From NCBI GenBank assembly GCA_900316285.1, contig ONCG01000001.1, positions 124,001 to 188,000 of the forward strand: DNA of 64,000 nt, given 5' to 3'. The stretch comes from an uncultured Prevotellaceae bacterium (GTDB taxonomy: Bacteria > Bacteroidota > Bacteroidia > Bacteroidales > Bacteroidaceae). A program made the translations under genes and the position numbers. A model generated the notes under the pieces. The model saw nothing but the letters and a program-made list of their open reading frames with translations, made no database searches and was not told where the DNA came from. Of the stretch, positions 18,445 through 25,942 are shown in pieces (the first letter of the stretch is position 1; every line of letters starts with the position of its first letter).

Positions 18445-18668
18445 CAAGGCAGCAGAGTTGCGGTTCAAGAGGTAGAGCAATGCAATGCGCTAAGCGCAGT
18501 CAAGGCGACGAGGTCGCAGTTTCTAGTTTATAGATTAAAGTTCTTTCTCCACTCCGCTACGAAAGCGGCAAAGCCGAGCGTCTAGAGCAGCACAGCTGCG
18601 TTCAAGGTTCTTTCTCCACTCCGCTACGAAAGCGGCATAGCCGAGCGCAAAAGCACTATTTTCTACCC
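18445..18668. repeat. Palindrome repeat array 2, with two copies of repeat family A
   Basis: Intergenic. It has ATGCGCTAAGCGCAG and GCGACGAGGTCGC triloop palindromes, then two family A copies starting at about 18541 and 18607 (TTCTTTCTCCACTCCGCTAC, then GAAAGCGGC and GCCGAGCG). A 3' flank AGAGCAGCACAGCTGCG also forms a stem. Confidence 0.75.
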
Positions 18669-18670
18669 CT

Positions 18671-18880
18671 TTACAATTCCTCTTCCAACAAAGAATACAC
18701 ATAGCCGGCACTCTGATAATACAGTTGCGTATTGGGGTCGGACATCTTGGAGTAGGTGTTTGAATGATATAACTTTGCAAAAGCATCTTCTATCGACAAC
18801 CCCCTCTCTGCCACCAATATGGCGACAAGTTCCTCGGTCAGTTTGAGTTTCAGAAACTCTATACGCTTTTGTCTCGTCAT
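18671..18880 (-). CDS. DUF3791 family small protein
   Basis: 69 aa, begins MTRQKRIEFLKLKLTEELV and ends VYSLLEEEL. It matches my recollection of DUF3791, small helical proteins in Bacteroidota and Firmicutes found next to DUF3990 genes. It overlaps the DUF3990 gene by 4 bases. A role as antitoxin or chaperone for the DUF3990 protein is an inference from gene order and size. Confidence 0.65.
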   Translation of the reverse strand: MTRQKRIEFLKLKLTEELVAILVAERGLSIEDAFAKLYHSNTYSKMSDPNTQLYYQSAGYVYSLLEEEL

Positions 18881-19356
18881 AGCTTCTTTAGTTTACTGAT
18901 TGAGGCTTCGGTACAGAAGGCATACTGGAAGGTGATGCCACGCATATTCTTCAACTTTTGAAGGAAACGTTCCTTGCTGATATATCCTCCTTTGAACAAG
19001 GCGACCTGCTCGCCAACATTGTCGTTGGCAATGGGGCCATATACAATATCGTAGTCATGAACGAAGGGCGGTTTCTGACGCTTGCGGTTGGCAAAGATAA
19101 AATCAGCCCACTGTTCTGTATAGCCTTCAAAAAGGAGCACCTTCATTTCGCCAGACGTCATCAGCGTCTCGTCGAACTCATATTCGGTAACACTGGCATT
19201 ACCTCCCCATAGGGCCGTTGCCGCATAGGCACGCTCCCAAGCCTGCTGCTCGTCGGCAGAAAGGTAGAAGGCACGACCGAAATCCTTGAAAGGACGTGAC
19301 TTTGAAAGGTCGATACGGTCTATCTTCAAATAACTTCCATGATAAAGATTTATCAT
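18877..19356 (-). CDS. DUF3990 protein, ADP-ribosyltransferase-like
   Basis: 159 aa. The start MINLYHGSYLKIDRIDL and the segment FGRAFYLSADEQQAW give the H...Y arrangement of the ART fold (LYHGS, FYLS), with NDNVGEQVALFKGGYI further on, typical of DUF3990. Such proteins may ADP-ribosylate a host target. It sits between two DUF3791 genes with 4-base overlaps on both sides, so the three are co-translated. This is the layout expected of a toxin-antitoxin unit, but activity is not shown. Confidence 0.68.
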   Translation of the reverse strand: MINLYHGSYLKIDRIDLSKSRPFKDFGRAFYLSADEQQAWERAYAATALWGGNASVTEYEFDETLMTSGEMKVLLFEGYTEQWADFIFANRKRQKPPFVHDYDIVYGPIANDNVGEQVALFKGGYISKERFLQKLKNMRGITFQYAFCTEASISKLKKL

Positions 19357-19574
19357 AACCTACCTCCTTGGCGACGACAATAGTCACCTAAATCTTTTAC
19401 TACCTGGTCGAAGTCCTGTGTGTGCAGATAGCCGTAATGATCAACCAGCAGCTTATCGCCGCCATATTTACTGATGTACTGATATGCCACGGGCTCGCTA
19501 TAACGGTGACGCTTGGCAAACAGAGCCACTATCATGGCAACAAAGCTTATTTTATTTAAATCTATCTCGGACAT
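19353..19574 (-). CDS. DUF3791 family small protein (second copy)
   Basis: 73 aa, begins MSEIDLNKISFVAMIVALF and has YQYISKYGGDKLLVDHYG. Divergent from the copy at 18671 but of the same length and helical pattern. First gene of the three-gene unit; a TACTTTTG promoter element lies 17 bases before its start. Confidence 0.65.
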   Translation of the reverse strand: MSEIDLNKISFVAMIVALFAKRHRYSEPVAYQYISKYGGDKLLVDHYGYLHTQDFDQVVKDLGDYCRRQGGRL

Positions 19575-19590
19575 AACTCTTTACTTTTTA

Positions 19591-19598
19591 CAAAAGTA
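19591..19598 (-). promoter_or_regulatory. Promoter -7 element for the DUF3791/DUF3990 unit
   Basis: Minus strand reads TACTTTTG (TAnnTTTG). It lies just upstream of the start at 19574. Confidence 0.5.
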
Positions 19599-19604
19599 CA
19601 ATTA

Positions 19605-19832
19605 AAATCTCACATACGAGGGGCAGGGTAAGGCGACGGGGGCGCGGTCTATGCGCTAAGCGCTGTTTAAAGTGTAAAGCCCTGCGGGCGTGTAAAGAGC
19701 CAAAGGCTCGGGTAAAGCATCGGAGCTGCGGGTAAGGCGACGAGGTCGCTGTTTAAAGTGTAAAGCCCTGCGGGCGTGTAAAGAGCCAGAGGCTCGGGTA
19801 AGGCAACAAAGCAGCGGTTCTAGGGTTATCCT
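19605..19832. repeat. Triloop hairpin array 3
   Basis: A run of short palindromes with 3-base loops: GCGCTAAGCGC, GCCCTGCGGGC (twice), GAGCCAGAGGCTC and GAGCCAAAGGCTC, GCGACGAGGTCGC, joined by GTGTAAAG or GGGTAAAG linkers. The same words in the same order recur at 23637-23850. Its end is fused to the truncated HEPN gene. Confidence 0.8.
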
Positions 19833-19911
19833 TGTCTTCCTTTATGACTGAACACACATAAAGGCATTCGTCAAGAATGTGCTGAAGATATGGTATGTAA
19901 GACTTATACAT
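19753..19911 (-). pseudogene. HEPN-domain (HepT-like) remnant cut by the hairpin array
   Basis: Begins ATGTATAAG at 19911, overlapping the MNT gene by 8 bases as in HEPN-MNT operons. About the first 30 codons (YKSYIPYLQHILDECLYV) look like the first helix of HepT/DUF86 toxins. After about position 19825 the frame runs into the hairpin array and stops at 19753, giving 52 aa against about 110-130 in the family. The catalytic RX4-6H motif is absent, so the toxin should be inactive. Confidence 0.6.
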
Positions 19912-20197
19912 ATTCTACTTCTTTAAGGATAGCCTCACCAATATAGGGGTTTAGCCCCTTCTTAGTAACTACATCGAGTTTGACATTACCAAAAGCATTC
20001 TGAAGTATGCTACAGGCATCGATAAAATTAAGATATGTTTCCTGACCGGCATAAAAGTCAATCAGAATGTCAATATCGCTCTTATGAGTGTTCTCACCTC
20101 TCACTGTTGAGCCAAACAAACCCAACTGCGATACTCCCACTGACATCAGGGGAGCCTTCAGTGAGGAAAGACGATTTAATACAGACTTCTTGTTCAT
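19904..20197 (-). CDS. Minimal nucleotidyltransferase, antitoxin of a HEPN-MNT pair
   Basis: 97 aa. The nucleotidyltransferase motif is LGLFGSTVRGE followed by SDIDILIDF, i.e. GSx(9)DxD with the two metal-binding Asp, and a third acidic site in KLDVVTK. MntA-type antitoxins AMPylate HepT toxins. The partner downstream is truncated, so this appears to be an orphan antitoxin. A TATCTTTG promoter element lies 18 bases upstream. Confidence 0.85.
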   Translation of the reverse strand: MNKKSVLNRLSSLKAPLMSVGVSQLGLFGSTVRGENTHKSDIDILIDFYAGQETYLNFIDACSILQNAFGNVKLDVVTKKGLNPYIGEAILKEVEYV

Positions 20198-20214
20198 ATC
20201 TCAAATATTTACGG

Positions 20215-20222
20215 CAAAGATA
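20215..20222 (-). promoter_or_regulatory. Promoter -7 element of the MNT gene
   Basis: Minus strand TATCTTTG, 17 bases before the ATG at 20197. Confidence 0.55.
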
Positions 20223-20274
20223 AAGAAAGTTTCTGAGACTTATCATCTTTTGCCCAGATTTTTATATTTATTTG

Positions 20275-21290
20275 TGTTTAGCTGCTTGCAGCGGTTTAAA
20301 AGGCACTGCGTGCCGTTCAATACACCTGCGGTGCGGTTCAAAGCGACGAAGTCGCGGTTTCAAGTTTATAGTTTCAAGAGCAGCAAGCTGCGGTTTCTAG
20401 TTTCAGGTTTCTAGTTTCAGGAGCAGCGGAGCTGCGGGTAAAGCGACGGAGTCGCGGTTTCAAGTGGTAGAGTAGTGCTCTGTACCTTAAGGAGCAGTGC
20501 TCTGTATCTTAGGGAGCAGTGTTCCGTAACCATATAGAGCTATGCTCTGTAACCTCTAGAACAGTGCTCTGTAACCTCTAGAACAGTGCTCTGTGACAGC
20601 TAGAGCAATGCTTTTGGGATGCAAGAGCTATGCTTCTGGAGTCTGGAAGCAATGCTTTTGGATGCTGGAAGCAATGCTTCTGGATGCTGGAAGCAATGCT
20701 TCTGGAGTCTGAAAGCAATGCAAAGCGACAAGTCGCAGTTTCTAGTTCTTTCCCCGCTACACTCTGAAAGCGGCATAGCCGAGCGTCTGGTTTCTAGAGC
20801 AGCGGAGCTGCGGGTAAAGTGCTGCGCACGGGTAAGTGGGGTCGGCCTGAAGGCCTCAAAATCTCAAGAAAATCTAGCTGAAAATCTCTCAATTCTTATG
20901 TTTGAATGATTTTTTAATCAATTTTTGAATGATTTTGAGGAGCATCGCGACGACTTTTTTCTTAATGTCACACGGATATCACAGATCTCACAGATAAGGC
21001 GACAGGGTCGCGGTTCTAGTTCTTTCCCCGCTAACGCTAAAGAAAGCGGCATAGCCGAGCGTCTTGTTTCTAGTTTCAAGAGTTGCGTGTAAGTGGGGTC
21101 GGCCTGAAGGCCTCAAAATCTTTAGAAAATCTCCCAATTCTTATGTTTGAATGATTTTTTATTTGATTTTTGAATGATTTTGAGCGAAGCGACCACGAAC
21201 TTATAACTCTAAACTTTCAAACTGACTCTAAACGCTAAACCCGAAAGTAGCAGTTTCTAGTTTCTGGTTTCTAGAGCAGTGGAAAAATTT
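20275..21290. repeat. Large intergenic palindrome/repeat field (array 4)
   Basis: About 1 kb without a believable gene. Contents in order: triloop palindromes (CTGCTTGCAG, GGCACTGCGTGCC, CACCTGCGGTG, GCGACGAAGTCGC, GCAGCGGAGCTGC) with GGTTCAA or GGTTTCAAG linkers; the 22-bp array listed separately; two family A copies near 20742 and 21013; two copies of a 60-70 base segment with GGGGTCGGCCTGAAGGCCTC and AATTCTTATGTTTGAATGAT; and tandem GTTTCTAG/GTTTATAG words. Confidence 0.8.
20476..20721. repeat. 22-bp tandem array, about 11 units
   Basis: Units start TGCTCT or TGCTTC and end AGAGCAG, AGAACAG or GAAGCAA, so each unit junction forms a palindrome such as AGAGCAGTGCTCT or GAAGCAATGCTTC with a 3-base loop. 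The period is 22 bases with one 23-base unit. The sequence drifts along the array from GTAACCTCTAG centres to GGATGCTG centres. Confidence 0.8.
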
Positions 21291-21314
21291 TAACTACAAA
21301 ATTTTCTTTTACGA

Positions 21315-21470
21315 CTATTCACTATTCACATTTGCAGATAACTGACTGTAAACCAGGTGGTTATAAGGGTGAATAGCGGTTTGATTATTCACGGTGAATA
21401 ATTACGCGACTATTCACCTTTGTAACGCGATGATATACAATGAGTTAGGCATTGAGGTGAATAGTGAATA
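21315..21470. repeat. Iteron-like TATTCAC repeats downstream of the VapE-like gene
   Basis: Eight copies of ATTCAC/GTGAAT in both orientations within about 150 bases, including ACTATTCACTATTCAC, the palindrome ATTATTCACGGTGAATAAT and GGTGAATAGTGAATAGT. They lie directly after the stop of the VapE-like gene. They could be protein-binding sites or part of a former replication or excision region. Confidence 0.6.
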
Positions 21471-21476
21471 GTGTTT

Positions 21477-23636
21477 TCAATTTTCTTGCAGGGAAACTAC
21501 CCACACATTGCCTCGCCGAGCGTGACGGGTTTTGCAACCCATATTGCTAAGCACTCTTCCTATCTTGATGACGGTGGACTGGTTGGCTTGCACACCAGGG
21601 AAACGCTTGCTGATACGGGTGACCATTTCAGCGGGAGACAACTCGATGGTTTCATCGCCTGGCTCGGGACGACGGAAGAGGGCGTGCACCATTTCTTCGA
21701 TGCTATCGAGCTGGCGGAACGACTCATTGTGGAGCATGAGCTCGGCAGTCTCTTCATCGGTGAGCCAGTAGCGCTCGCCATCCTTCACCTCGGCGAGGAG
21801 TTGGGCATAGAGCTGGGGATAGTCGACGGGGGTGGTGGTATCGATGGTACCGGTGATGCGCACGCAGAGGAAGCGGCGCGAGCCGGTGGGATCGCTGAGG
21901 GGTTGCAGGTTGTTGGTGGTGGCGATGAAGCTGGCATAGCGGCGACGACGGGTGATGGTCTTGCCATAGGGCTGACGGAACTTCACGTCGCGCTTCGACA
22001 GGAGCTGCTTGAGCTGCGGCTGTCGGCTGAGGGTGACGGCATCGAACTCGTCGATGTTGACGAGGGCGAAGGAGCAGAGGGTATTCAAGAGGTCGAACTT
22101 CTTGGTGAAGTCGATGTCGTCGTTATAGTAGTCGAGGAGTTCCTCGGGGAGCACCATGCCACAGAAAGTGGTCTTGCCACATCCCTGGGGACCGATGAGC
22201 AGGGGCACAAGAGCGTTGCCGTGTTTGCGGTCGCGACCCATCCAGTGGGCAAACATCGAGCGCATCCACAAGGGGAAGAAGCGGGGCCAGAGGGCATCGT
22301 CGGTGGGCACACGGGCAGCGAACTCGGCAAGGCGGTCGCGGCCATCCCACTTCGGTAGCTGGAAGAGGAACTCGTCGAGGGGGTTGTAGAGGGGGATGTC
22401 GTTTGACTCTATATAGCGGCGGATGTCTTTATCCCACGTCTCCAGACCGGCATCATGGGCCCGACGGGTCATGGTGTTGCGATCTGCATCGGTGACATCG
22501 CGGAAGTCGCAGTAGGGCCAGGCGACGGGCCGGTACTGGGGGGAACCGGTGAGCTCGTTCTTGCGGAACTGGTAGTTCTGCTCCATGAACGTATTGGTGC
22601 GCAGCATCAGGAGCATGGAGGGTGGGATGTGACGGAGAACGGGCTGTCCTTTACTTTTCCGCAAAGCCTTGCGCAGGGCGTCGGGGGTGTAGGCGTTGTC
22701 GAAGATGGTGGCAGCAAGCATGCGCTGTTCGCTGAAACGGGGTTGGTAGAGGGTGAGCCGGAGGGCGAGCTCCTTGGGGATGCCTGACTCCATGCAGTAG
22801 TGGGCTTGCCGCGAGAGCACGGCGGTGAGCCACTCGCGCTCGTCGTCGATGGCGAGGGTGTCCTGATAGGCCTGGGAGAGGCAGGTCTGCACGGCAAGAG
22901 CCTGCGCGCTATACTGATCGAAGCCGGGGAAGGGGTCTTCAGGGGTGGCAGGACGCTGATAGGGTGTGGCGAGCTGCAACGGGAACTCGGTGCCTGCATA
23001 GAAGGGGATGGCGCCGGGGTTGTAGAACAGGGCGGCATCGGCACTCATATAGCAGATGCGGTCGAGACGGGGTTCGACGATGTCGACGGAGACGCCGAGC
23101 TGACCGGTGTAGAACTGCTGTGCCTTCATATAGGCGTTCTGATGGAAGTTGACTATGTCGCCGTCGTCGGTGGGCAGAAGCCCCGTCCCCTCACCAGCAG
23201 GGAGGGGATTGGCGCGACCGTCGCCGAGCAGCTCCGCCCGACAGACGATGACGATGGAGCGGCCGTCGGCACCAATGAAGGTGAGGAGGGTCTGCGGCAG
23301 CTGACCGGCATAGTAGCGGAGGGAGATAGCCTCATCGGTATCCTGGAGGTTGCTGACCTCGAGCATCACAAGGCCGTTGTAGGCCAGGCGCTGCATCTCA
23401 CCCTTGCGCTTTGCGTAGTCGGCAGCGAAACAGATGCGCGGCAGGCCCTGCTCCCAGTAGGCATCTACTTGGTAGGAGCCGTCGGCATCGCGATGGTTGG
23501 AGGATATGGAGCAGATGGAACGGAAAGGCTTCAGGGCCTCTTCGTACTCCTTGCTGCGAATGGCCTGCACGACCTGTTCGATGGTCATGCGCGTGGCCGT
23601 CAGCTGATTGTGAGTGTGTTTATAGATTGTGGGCAT
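21477..23636 (-). CDS. VapE/VirE-type P-loop protein with BT4734-like N-terminus
   Basis: 719 aa. The N-terminal part (about 1-230) resembles the VirE-N/BT4734-like domain, with ICFAADYAKRKGEMQRL and YMSADAALFYNP. The C-terminal part is a virulence-associated-E P-loop ATPase: Walker A GPQGCGKTTF (about 482-491), Walker B-like LVNIDEFD (about 528-535), an SRRFLCVRITG segment. Such proteins are carried on mobile elements and act as helicase or primase-like replication proteins; the exact role is unknown. Residues about 136-160 hold an in-frame G/P-rich repeat insert. GC-rich. An alternative start is 16 codons further in. Confidence 0.78.
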   Translation of the reverse strand: MPTIYKHTHNQLTATRMTIEQVVQAIRSKEYEEALKPFRSICSISSNHRDADGSYQVDAYWEQGLPRICFAADYAKRKGEMQRLAYNGLVMLEVSNLQDTDEAISLRYYAGQLPQTLLTFIGADGRSIVIVCRAELLGDGRANPLPAGEGTGLLPTDDGDIVNFHQNAYMKAQQFYTGQLGVSVDIVEPRLDRICYMSADAALFYNPGAIPFYAGTEFPLQLATPYQRPATPEDPFPGFDQYSAQALAVQTCLSQAYQDTLAIDDEREWLTAVLSRQAHYCMESGIPKELALRLTLYQPRFSEQRMLAATIFDNAYTPDALRKALRKSKGQPVLRHIPPSMLLMLRTNTFMEQNYQFRKNELTGSPQYRPVAWPYCDFRDVTDADRNTMTRRAHDAGLETWDKDIRRYIESNDIPLYNPLDEFLFQLPKWDGRDRLAEFAARVPTDDALWPRFFPLWMRSMFAHWMGRDRKHGNALVPLLIGPQGCGKTTFCGMVLPEELLDYYNDDIDFTKKFDLLNTLCSFALVNIDEFDAVTLSRQPQLKQLLSKRDVKFRQPYGKTITRRRRYASFIATTNNLQPLSDPTGSRRFLCVRITGTIDTTTPVDYPQLYAQLLAEVKDGERYWLTDEETAELMLHNESFRQLDSIEEMVHALFRRPEPGDETIELSPAEMVTRISKRFPGVQANQSTVIKIGRVLSNMGCKTRHARRGNVWVVSLQEN
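23157..23231 (-). repeat. In-frame G/C-rich repeat (family B) in the VapE-like gene
   Basis: Codes for a PLPAGEGTG-containing loop; the plus-strand DNA has CCCGTCCCCTCACCAGCAGG and GAGGGG. It resembles the G/C-rich repeats found between genes at 30309 and in rsmA and lpxB. Confidence 0.5.
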
Positions 23637-23850
23637 AAGGGGGCGACGGCGTCGCGGTCAAGGCGACTTGTCGCAGTTTCAAGTTTCAAGTTTAAAGTTT
23701 AAAGAGCAGCGGAGCTGCGGGTAAAGCGACGGAGTCGCGGGTAAAGCAGCAGAGCTGCAGGTAAGGCGACGGGGTCGCAGTTTAAAGTGTAAAGCCCTGC
23801 GGGCGTGTAAAGAGCCAGAGGCTCGGGCAAAACAATAGAGACAGTGTGAA
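23637..23850. repeat. Triloop hairpin array 5
   Basis: Contains GCGACGGCGTCGC, GCGACTTGTCGC, GCAGCGGAGCTGC, GCGACGGAGTCGC, GCGACGGGGTCGC, GCCCTGCGGGC and GAGCCAGAGGCTC with GGGTAAA and GTGTAAA linkers. The last five or so words repeat the order of array 3. It occupies the whole space between dinD and the VapE-like gene. Confidence 0.8.
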
Positions 23851-23875
23851 GCTCTGTTCGCTATAACAACTACTA

Positions 23876-24706
23876 CTATTTCTTTTTGTTTTTCAGCATC
23901 TTCTTTTCCTCACTTGCCAAGCGGCGCTCCACTTTCTTGACATCCTCAGCAGGAGGAAGGTTCTCTGGAACGATGCCCCGTTCGGTAAGCATCTTGCGAA
24001 CGGCAGCATTATTGTCAACATGTTCCTTTGTGATGGAAGCCTCGCCTTGCAAATTTTTTGTCTGCACATTCACGCTGGTCATCTCTGCTGCAAAGTCCTT
24101 CGCCTTGATGCTGATGGTAGGCAAAAAGTCGGCAAGAGGACGTGTCTGAGGCATTCCCATACGCTTCTTCATCATGTTGGTGCTGAGGCGGAACAGCGCT
24201 TGGTCTCCCTTTGAACGAATAACCGCAAATGTTTGGTCGTTCACACCTCGTTCATAAAGGATGCCAGAAAGCTTTTTCTCTGTTTCCTGAAGTTTGGCTC
24301 GCGCCTTGACACGCTCAACCTCCAGCAATCGTTGTTCCACCAGCTCAGCTCTGCGAGTCTGTACCGCAAAATATGTCTGCGCAAAAGCTATCTGAGGTTT
24401 CCGGGGATCACCATTCTGTGCTACGAGGTAACAGGCATAGCGAGTGAGCATGATGTCATCGATTTCTCGCTCAGAGCCAGAACCTAGACCAACCATTTTG
24501 CTGACGTCAGCAAAATGGTCAGAAACCGGCTGTCCCGCGTTGTAACAGGCCTCTTTGGCTTTGTCAATTACGTTGTTGAAGTTACGCCACTGCTGATAGC
24601 CAAACAAAGTGCATAGTTCTCTGGCACTCCAACACTCTGTATCGTCTATCATACAGACTGCATTTTCATAACATTCAAACAACAATCGTATCTCTTCTTT
24701 TTTCAT
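23876..24706 (-). CDS. dinD: DNA-damage-inducible protein D
   Basis: 276 aa. It matches Din[20 protein letters not shown] at the N-terminus (BRO-N-like fold), [34 protein letters not shown], and the C-terminal [19 protein letters not shown]. DinD is SOS-induced in E. coli and inhibits RecA-driven strand exchange; that function here is by family only. The C-terminus is a lysine-rich tail. No clear promoter is seen because a repeat array lies directly upstream. Confidence 0.88.
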   Translation of the reverse strand: MKKEEIRLLFECYENAVCMIDDTECWSARELCTLFGYQQWRNFNNVIDKAKEACYNAGQPVSDHFADVSKMVGLGSGSEREIDDIMLTRYACYLVAQNGDPRKPQIAFAQTYFAVQTRRAELVEQRLLEVERVKARAKLQETEKKLSGILYERGVNDQTFAVIRSKGDQALFRLSTNMMKKRMGMPQTRPLADFLPTISIKAKDFAAEMTSVNVQTKNLQGEASITKEHVDNNAAVRKMLTERGIVPENLPPAEDVKKVERRLASEEKKMLKNKKK

Positions 24707-24714
24707 GATTGCAA

Positions 24715-24825
24715 TCCTAATTGGCGACGGGGTCGCGGGGAAGGCGACGTAGTCGCGGTTTCAAAGTTCAAGGTTCAAAAGCGCTGAAGCGCGTTCAAAA
24801 GGCACTGCGTGCCGTTCAGACTGGA
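24715..24825. repeat. Triloop hairpin array 6
   Basis: GGCGACGGGGTCGC, GCGACGTAGTCGC, GCGCTGAAGCGC and GGCACTGCGTGCC with GGTTTCAAAG and GTTCAAAAG linkers. The right part is translated as the tail of the truncated antirepressor gene. Confidence 0.75.
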
Positions 24826-25111
24826 TGATGCGGAAGAGCTGCTCTGGGTCGGCGACATCGGTTTTATACCGTTTTCCATCTTTTGGTGAGACCAGTTTCA
24901 GTTGGTTACAATTTGTAACCGACTCATTTCCTTCCTTTAGTAAACGGAATTTCAGTACTTTCCAATAGTTTTTTGCATGATCGTAGTCGGGCTGGTCAGT
25001 AAGCACTCCACATACATCCACTATTGAGAAGTACCACTTCTCCTCCTGGTCGTCCCAAGCAGTACGTACCTTCTGATTCTCAAATATCTTCAACTGTTCT
25101 TTCTGTCCCAT
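24761..25111 (-). pseudogene. Truncated BRO-N/phage antirepressor-like gene
   Basis: 116 aa. The first 95 residues are a BRO-N domain (LKIFENQKVRTAWDDQEEKW, FSIVDVCGVLTDQPDY, TDVADPEQLFRIIQS). After IIQS the frame enters hairpin array 6 and continues as ERHAVPFERASALLNLEL, which is repeat-encoded, to a stop. Intact homologues continue with a C-terminal region. The truncation point equals the repeat boundary, as for the HEPN gene. The N-domain could still be made. Confidence 0.7.
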
Positions 25112-25129
25112 CTTCTTGATGATCGATTA

Positions 25130-25300
25130 ATATAGAGGAGCCCCAACGCAGCAAAGCTGCGGATAAAGTGCTGCGCACGGGCAAAGAGCCAAGGCTCGGG
25201 TAAGGTGCTTCGCACGGGTAAGTGGGGTCGGCCGCGACCATTAACTTCTAACTCTACACCCTCAAACTGACGCTAAACACTAAGCTCTAAACACTAAACA
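25130..25300. repeat. Repeat array 7
   Basis: Contains GCAGCAAAGCTGC, GTGCTGCGCAC, GAGCCAAGGCTC, a further GTGCT..GCAC word, GGGGTCGGCC as in array 4, and CTAAACACTAAGCTCTAAAC tandem words. No gene. Confidence 0.7.
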
Positions 25301-25317
25301 AACCCTTTCAGATAATA

Positions 25318-25531
25318 ATGAAATAAATGAAGTAGGTTGGATTATGCAGTCCTGCGAGAAACTGCCGTGTAATGAAACAGAGATTTGGATTGGGGCAATA
25401 GCTTCCTTCCCCGCATTTTTTGGAAAAAACACGGATGTTGCTGCCGGTTAACAATAACAGGCAGCACTACTGGAATACCGCCTTAGAGAGCCAATTAGGA
25501 ATCTCGCAGAATCCTACTTCTATTTCATTAC
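25318..25531 (-). ncRNA. Structured RNA with 6S-like architecture
   Basis: On the minus strand a TACCTTTG promoter element (25537-25544) is followed by about 210 nt whose ends pair: UGAAAUA, GAAGUAGG and CUGCGAGA at the 5' side find perfect complements UCUCGCAG, CCUACUUC and UAUUUCA at the 3' side, separated by small bulges. Inside are a GCUGCC/GGCAGC hairpin, a GUUUUUU/AAAAAAU hairpin and a GGGG/CCCC hairpin around a central unpaired region. No open frame of note. A long bulged closing stem with an open centre is the architecture of 6S RNA. It could instead belong to another Bacteroidales RNA family. A covariance-model search would decide. Confidence 0.55.
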
Positions 25532-25536
25532 GGGTG

Positions 25537-25544
25537 CAAAGGTA
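25537..25544 (-). promoter_or_regulatory. Promoter -7 element of the structured RNA
   Basis: Minus strand TACCTTTG; transcription should begin near 25530. A convincing -33 element is not visible. The rest of the gap up to 25942 holds only a G/C palindrome at 25821-25845 (AACGCGGCACGCCGCG) that matches the inverted repeat at 55638-55708. Confidence 0.5.
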
Positions 25545-25942
25545 CAAAGAAAAAACGGGATAAGCTACTTTTTTTGTGTTTTTTTTCTCGCACGCGTGTG
25601 CAAATTGTAAGAAAAACGTCACTGAAACATTGAAAAGTATTTGAAACTTTTTTACACAAATAATCAACAAAGAGACAAATATCAGAAAAAGAAGAGGCAT
25701 GGATGTATCATTTAAACCATACACCTTGTTATTATCAAGAATTAGAGAAATGGAGAATTTAGTTACTCCATGTATAGACACTGCGGGCCGCATTATGAGG
25801 TTAGCGATTCTTGCTCCAACAACGCGGCACGCCGCGTCCCTACATTATAAGCATCAAATTCTATACAGCTTCCTTACATTTAGGAATATTTTTTACAATC
25901 AAGTTAACAACAGAGCCCAATTGCAAAGTTTGGAACTACATA

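Noticed and set aside
20476-20721. Possible CRISPR array
   Set aside because: The 22-bp units are contiguous with no unique spacers of 30 bases or more, units drift, and no cas genes are present.
20619-20909. 96-codon open frame in the repeat field
   Set aside because: It is a translation of the 22-bp array and hairpin modules; no start signal.
21471-23702. Plus-strand open frames across the VapE-like gene
   Set aside because: Gly/Val/Glu-rich shadow translations of a GC-rich gene.
25467-25793. 108-codon open frame on the minus strand
   Set aside because: It crosses the RNA promoter and the 5' end of the structured RNA; no homology is apparent.
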